Part shown: piece after piece, positions 7,102 through 9,795 of the stretch | Layout: each line of letters starts with the position of its first letter | How positions within the stretch are numbered: position 1 is the first letter of the stretch | Assembly (NCBI GenBank): GCA_018970825.1 | Contig: JAGWVP010000077.1 | Coordinates: forward strand, 1-9,795 | Length of the DNA: 9,795 bases | Direction: 5' to 3' | DNA from: a bacterium | GTDB taxonomy: Bacteria; Desulfobacterota; Binatia; UBA12015 | Program-made: the position numbers and the translations under genes | The notes under the pieces: generated by a model | Databases searched by the model: none | What the model saw: only the letters and a program-made list of their open reading frames with translations | Told to the model about the DNA's origin: nothing

Positions 7102-7151
7102 CCAACCACGGGACGGCCCGGACCCCACTCCGGGCGGAAAAGGACGGAAGC

Positions 7152-7514
7152 ATGCTCCAGCGCAAGGACGAGAGAGGATTCACCCTGATCGAGCTCCTGG
7201 TCGTGGTCGCCATCATCGGCATCCTGGCCGCGATCGCGATTCCGCAGTTCTCGGCGTACCGCAAGCAGGGCTACAACGCGCGCGCCTCGAGCGACCTTCG
7301 CAACCTCGCGACGGCCGAGGAGGCGTACTTCGCTGCGAACTCGATCTACACGAGCACGCTGGCGAACCTGACGGGTTTCCGGCAGAGCCCGGGCGTGTCG
7401 GTGACGGTGACGTCGGCGGACACGGCGGCGTTCGCGGCGAACGCGGCGCACGCGAGCGGCGACAAGACCTTCAACTGGGACTCGGCGAACGGCGGCCTCC
7501 AGAACGCGCCGTGA
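7152..7514 (+). CDS. Type IV prepilin (short PilA-like/pseudopilin-like major subunit)
   Basis: 120 residues. The leader MLQRKDERG ends in the prepilin peptidase (PilD) site Gly9/Phe10. The mature protein starts with the N-methylated Phe and has Glu at position 5 (FTLIE), followed by the hydrophobic assembly helix LLVVVAIIGILAAIAIPQF and an amphipathic extension (ARASSDLRNLATAEEAYF). The globular part is only about 60 residues, Ser/Thr/Ala-rich and without any Cys, so the disulfide-bounded D-loop of classical pilins is absent. The ATG at 7152 is preferred over the one at 7092 because the nine-residue leader then has normal length and AAGGA lies just upstream. An Asn-Leu-Thr sequon and several Ser/Thr are exposed candidates for glycosylation. 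It could be a pilus subunit or a type II secretion pseudopilin; isolation from other pil/gsp genes leaves this open. Confidence 0.93.
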   Translation: MLQRKDERGFTLIELLVVVAIIGILAAIAIPQFSAYRKQGYNARASSDLRNLATAEEAYFAANSIYTSTLANLTGFRQSPGVSVTVTSADTAAFAANAAHASGDKTFNWDSANGGLQNAP

Positions 7515-7525
7515 TGACTCCCCCG

Positions 7526-7560
7526 GACGGGGTCGGCAGGTTCGCCTGACCGGCCCCGTC
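7526..7560 (+). terminator. Strong UUCG-capped hairpin after the pilin gene, terminator or attenuator
   Basis: GACGGGGTCGGCAGG (7526-7540) pairs with CCTGACCGGCCCCGTC (7545-7560) across a TTCG tetraloop (7541-7544). The stem is 15 bp with one G-U wobble and one bulged A. It begins 11 bases after the pilin stop and ends 21 bases before the ATG of the downstream membrane protein. No T-run follows; the next bases are G-rich. It may partly terminate transcription or stabilise the 3' end of a processed pilin message, giving more pilin than membrane protein. Confidence 0.7.
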
Positions 7561-7581
7561 GAGGGGGGTCGCGGAGAGCCG

Positions 7582-9243
7582 ATGTCCTCGATCGGACGAA
7601 GCTCGATGCGACCGGAACGAAGGTTGGAGCGCGGGGGCAAGGCCCTCGCGCTCTTCTTCGTTCTTGCGTCGCTTCTCCACTTCTTCGGCGGGAGGGTCGC
7701 GGACCCCGATCTCTGGCAGCACGTCCGCTACGGTCGACTGATCTGCACCGACGGGGTCTTTCCCTCCGCGGACGACGCCTCCTACACGGCCGCGGGCGCG
7801 CCGCTCGTGAACCACGAGTGGCTCTCGCAGTGCGTGCTCGCTCGCGCCTGGGACGCCGGCGGCGCGCCGCTGCTGTACGCCCTGAAGCTCCTGGTCGGTG
7901 CGCTCGCGCTGGCGGCGCTGCGCGACACCGCGGGCACGATCGAGACGGAGATCCTCCCCGGCGCCCGGATCCCGCCGCTCGTCATGGCGATCGGCCTCGT
8001 GCTCACGATGGCCGTGATGTCGCCGGGCATGATGTTCCGGCCCCAACTCGCGACCATCCTGCTGCTCGCGGTGCAGGGCGCGCTGCTCGCGCGAGCGGAC
8101 CTCCGGTTGCGACGTCCCGCGGGCGGGCCTCCGCGCGTGGGCTGGGAACTCGCGGTGCAGCCGCTCCTCCTGCTCGCCTGGGCGAACGCGCACGGAGGGT
8201 TCCTCGTCGGCCTCTTCCAGGTCGCATGCTGGGCGGGCGCGGTCCTGCTGCGATGCATCGCGCCGGTTTCGCCCCGGACGTCCGACGAGCGCCCGACCCG
8301 GGCCGAAGCCGCGATCGCGGCCGGTTGCGCCGCTGCCTGTGCGGCGGTCACGGTCGTGAACCCCGACGGGGCGGGGCTGCACGCCTTCCTGCTGCGGACG
8401 CTCGGACTGCACGGCGAGATCAGCGAGTGGGAGCCGGTCGAGATCCTCTCCTCGCACTTCCTGCGCTTCAAGCTGCTCGTGCTCGCGGCGACCGTCTCGC
8501 TGGCGCTCCTCTGGCGGGCGCGGGACCGGGCGCCGGGGGCGCGGATGGTCGCCGACTGGCGCACGCCCCTCCTGCTGGTCGCGGCCCTCGCCGCCTTCCG
8601 CCACCAGCGCCACACCGTGCTGTTCGCGGTCCTCGCGTGCCCGCTCGTGATCGCGACCGCGGAGTGGGTCCGGCTGCGACTCGGGCGGATCGCGCCCGCG
8701 ACGCTCCCGACCCGCGGCGTGGTCCTCGCGGTCGCGGCCGGGCTCGCCGCGATCTCGTCCCTGCAGGTCGCGGGCTGGGTACGCACGCTCGCGCGCGACG
8801 GGCTCGCGATCCGCTACGACCGGGGGGAATTCCCGGTCGACGCGATGGCGTTCCTGCGCCACGCCGGCATCTCGGGGAACGTCGCCGTGCCCTTCGAGTG
8901 GGGTTCGTTCGCGATCTGGCACCTTCCCGGGTCGAAGGTCTTCATCGACGGCCGCTTCGAGACCGTCTATCCGGACGACGTGATCCGCGACTACTTCGCG
9001 TTCCGCAACGGCGAGCACGGATGGGAGCGGCTGCTCGACGCGTGGCCGACCGACGTCGTCGTCGCGCGGCGTTCGACCGGCGTCCAGGTACGCCTCTTCG
9101 AGCGCCCCGACCTCGAGTACGTCTACTCCGACCCGGCGGCCCTCGTCTTCGTGCGCCGCTCGCCGAAGATGGCGCCGTTCCTCGAGCGGTTGCGGCAAGT
9201 CGACCGCATGGCCTTCGACCGGCCCGAGGCGACGTTCCCTTGA
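7582..9243 (+). CDS. GT-C-like polytopic membrane protein, possible glycosyltransferase
   Basis: 553 residues from ATG 7582, preceded by GGAGAG. A first hydrophobic span (about 21-37) is followed by a large outer loop with Asp41-Pro-Asp43-Leu-Trp-Gln-His, then DGVFPSADDASYT and NHEWLSQ (77-83). An acidic first loop of this type is typical of GT-C glycosyltransferases, which transfer sugars from lipid-phosphate carriers at the outer face. About ten hydrophobic spans follow, to about residue 395. The last 150 residues form a soluble domain with FPVDAMAFLRHAGISGNV, FEWGSFAIW, KVFIDGRFETVYPDD and a closing LVFVRR. This layout recurs in an uncharacterised bacterial membrane family, from memory. 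The gene directly follows the pilin, a position held in Pseudomonas by pilin glycosyltransferases such as TfpO and TfpW, so a role in pilin or surface glycosylation is plausible but unproven. Confidence 0.7.
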   Translation: MSSIGRSSMRPERRLERGGKALALFFVLASLLHFFGGRVADPDLWQHVRYGRLICTDGVFPSADDASYTAAGAPLVNHEWLSQCVLARAWDAGGAPLLYALKLLVGALALAALRDTAGTIETEILPGARIPPLVMAIGLVLTMAVMSPGMMFRPQLATILLLAVQGALLARADLRLRRPAGGPPRVGWELAVQPLLLLAWANAHGGFLVGLFQVACWAGAVLLRCIAPVSPRTSDERPTRAEAAIAAGCAAACAAVTVVNPDGAGLHAFLLRTLGLHGEISEWEPVEILSSHFLRFKLLVLAATVSLALLWRARDRAPGARMVADWRTPLLLVAALAAFRHQRHTVLFAVLACPLVIATAEWVRLRLGRIAPATLPTRGVVLAVAAGLAAISSLQVAGWVRTLARDGLAIRYDRGEFPVDAMAFLRHAGISGNVAVPFEWGSFAIWHLPGSKVFIDGRFETVYPDDVIRDYFAFRNGEHGWERLLDAWPTDVVVARRSTGVQVRLFERPDLEYVYSDPAALVFVRRSPKMAPFLERLRQVDRMAFDRPEATFP

Positions 9244-9795
9244 CGGGATCGCGGCAGACGCCGGGGCGAGCGGGTGCGATCGCGACGGCGATGGCGGTCG
9301 TCGTCGCGAGCCTCGCGGGGGCGGTCGCCTGGCCGTCGGCCCACCTCGATCCCGACCTGCTGTCCTACCTGGTCTACTGGCGGCAGCTCGCGGCCGGCGG
9401 TGCCGTCCCGTTCGGCTACACCGTGCCGAAGGTCCTCCCGGTGCTCCTCTTCGGTCCGCTCGGCGACCCCCGTCTCGCGATGCTCGTGCAGGTCGCGATC
9501 GCGGCGGCGGGCGGGGCGCTCGCCTGGACGATCGCGGACCGGCTCTTCGGGCGGACGACGGCCGTGGTCGCGTCGCTGCTCTACGTGCTCGACCCGATGC
9601 GCAACGTGCTCACGCTTCGGTCGAGCGCCGATCTCCAGGCGGGCGTGTTCCTGCTCGGCGCGATCCTCGCCCTGCTCGACGGACGCGCCTTCGCGGCGGG
9701 CGCCGCGGTGCTGCTGGCGGCGCTCTGCAAGCCGACCGCCGCCGCCTGCGGGGCCGCGATCCTCCTGCTTCCCCTCGTCCCGCCGGGCCGCAGGT
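9240..9795 (+). CDS. N-terminal part of a second GT-C-like membrane protein (truncated by window end)
   Basis: An open frame from TTG 9240 to the window edge (185 codons). The TTG overlaps the stop of the preceding gene as TTGA and has GAGG ten bases upstream. ATG 9291 (codon 18) is the alternative but has no visible ribosome site and would cut into the first membrane span. That span (residues about 13-33) is followed by an outer loop with His-Leu-Asp-Pro-Asp-Leu (35-40), then LVYWRQLAAGGAVPFGYTVPK. At least four more hydrophobic segments follow, with LYVLDPMRNVLTLRSSAD between them and ALCKPTAAA near the end. The acidic loop after the first helix and the Leu/Ala-rich spans resemble GT-C transferases or ArnT/DUF2029-type proteins. 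Coupling to the preceding gene suggests a shared process. Donor and acceptor are unknown. Confidence 0.7.
   Translation, partial: MTGSRQTPGRAGAIATAMAVVVASLAGAVAWPSAHLDPDLLSYLVYWRQLAAGGAVPFGYTVPKVLPVLLFGPLGDPRLAMLVQVAIAAAGGALAWTIADRLFGRTTAVVASLLYVLDPMRNVLTLRSSADLQAGVFLLGAILALLDGRAFAAGAAVLLAALCKPTAAACGAAILLLPLVPPGRR

Larger units (their letters stand above)
6901..7151. promoter_or_regulatory. Divergent regulatory region between the GH-like gene and the pilin gene, dense in short dyads
   Basis: 251 bp between two divergent starts, so it should hold both promoters. Short dyads crowd it: CCGGGG-T-CCCCGG (6954-6966), CCCC-GCA-GGGG (6971-6981), GGGT-CGA-ACCC (6979-6989), CGGGA-TTC-TCCCG (7000-7012), CCGGGGG/CCCCCGG (7010-7037), GTTG-TAG-CAAC (7070-7080) and GCGGGG/CCCCGC (7084-7101). 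I find no sigma-54 site (TGGCAC-N5-TTGC) and no convincing sigma-70 pair on either strand. Some short dyads are expected by chance at this GC content. Confidence 0.5.

Noticed and set aside
6901..7151. Sigma-54 promoter for the pilin, common in other bacteria
   Set aside because: No TGGCAC-N5-TTGC match or close variant was found on either strand.
5413..7188. Long plus-strand frame opposite the GH-like gene
   Set aside because: The product is Arg/Glu/Gly-rich low-complexity sequence. The minus strand holds a signal peptide and family motifs.
7390..7470. Run of G-ending codons (GCG, ACG, GTG, TCG) in the last third of the pilin gene, possibly a repeat or recombined segment
   Set aside because: GCG, TCG and GTG are already favoured throughout the window, and the stretch is Ala/Thr/Val-rich, so the appearance is explained by composition.
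7471..9198. Long minus-strand frame opposite the GT-C-like gene
   Set aside because: The product is dominated by Arg, Glu and Asp without any fold-like pattern; the plus strand shows ordered membrane spans and motifs.

Overview
This is very GC-rich bacterial DNA (about 70 % by eye) with a strong preference for G/C-ending codons, so long unused open frames occur opposite most genes. A Coq4-family ubiquinone gene, a type IVa-like pilin, a coniferyl-aldehyde-type dehydrogenase and GT-C-like membrane proteins together suggest a high-GC, ubiquinone-making Gram-negative bacterium. A deltaproteobacterial or myxobacterial-type organism or a related uncultured lineage fits; this is inference. I see no tRNA, rRNA, CRISPR array, insertion sequence, integrase or attachment site.

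Left part (1-3248), mostly metabolism. The last 31 residues of a probable alpha/beta hydrolase (1-96) are followed by a complete class-3 aldehyde dehydrogenase (335-1771, +). A perfect 13-bp hairpin at 1778-1814 separates it from a convergent two-gene unit on the minus strand: a 61-residue single-span membrane protein (2666-2851) whose stop overlaps the GTG start of a Coq4-family gene (1824-2669). A roughly 100-residue orphan gene (2946-3248, +) diverges from that unit and ends head-on against the next minus-strand gene, sharing the palindrome CTAG for both stops.

Middle (3245-6900, minus strand), secreted and cell-surface carbohydrate genes. An exported protein with a clan GH-A-like pair of glutamates (5302-6900) overlaps by ATGA a 686-residue OafA-type membrane O-acyltransferase with a C-terminal SGNH domain (3245-5305). 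The two are almost certainly translated from one message.

Right part (7152-9795, plus strand), pilus and membrane glycosyltransferase-like genes. A short type IV prepilin (7152-7514) is followed by a strong UUCG hairpin (7526-7560), then a GT-C-like polytopic membrane protein (7582-9243), then a second GT-C-like protein that starts on an overlapping TTG and runs off the window (9240-9795).

The surface-carbohydrate pair and the pilin group are divergent and share a 251-bp intergenic region (6901-7151) unusually dense in short dyads, three of which resemble one another. The most interesting possibility is a co-regulated surface module in which an exported glycoside-hydrolase-like protein, a glycan O-acyltransferase, a pilin and its neighbouring membrane glycosyltransferases act on the same extracellular or pilus-linked glycan. 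Apart from the family assignments, that linkage is inference from gene order.
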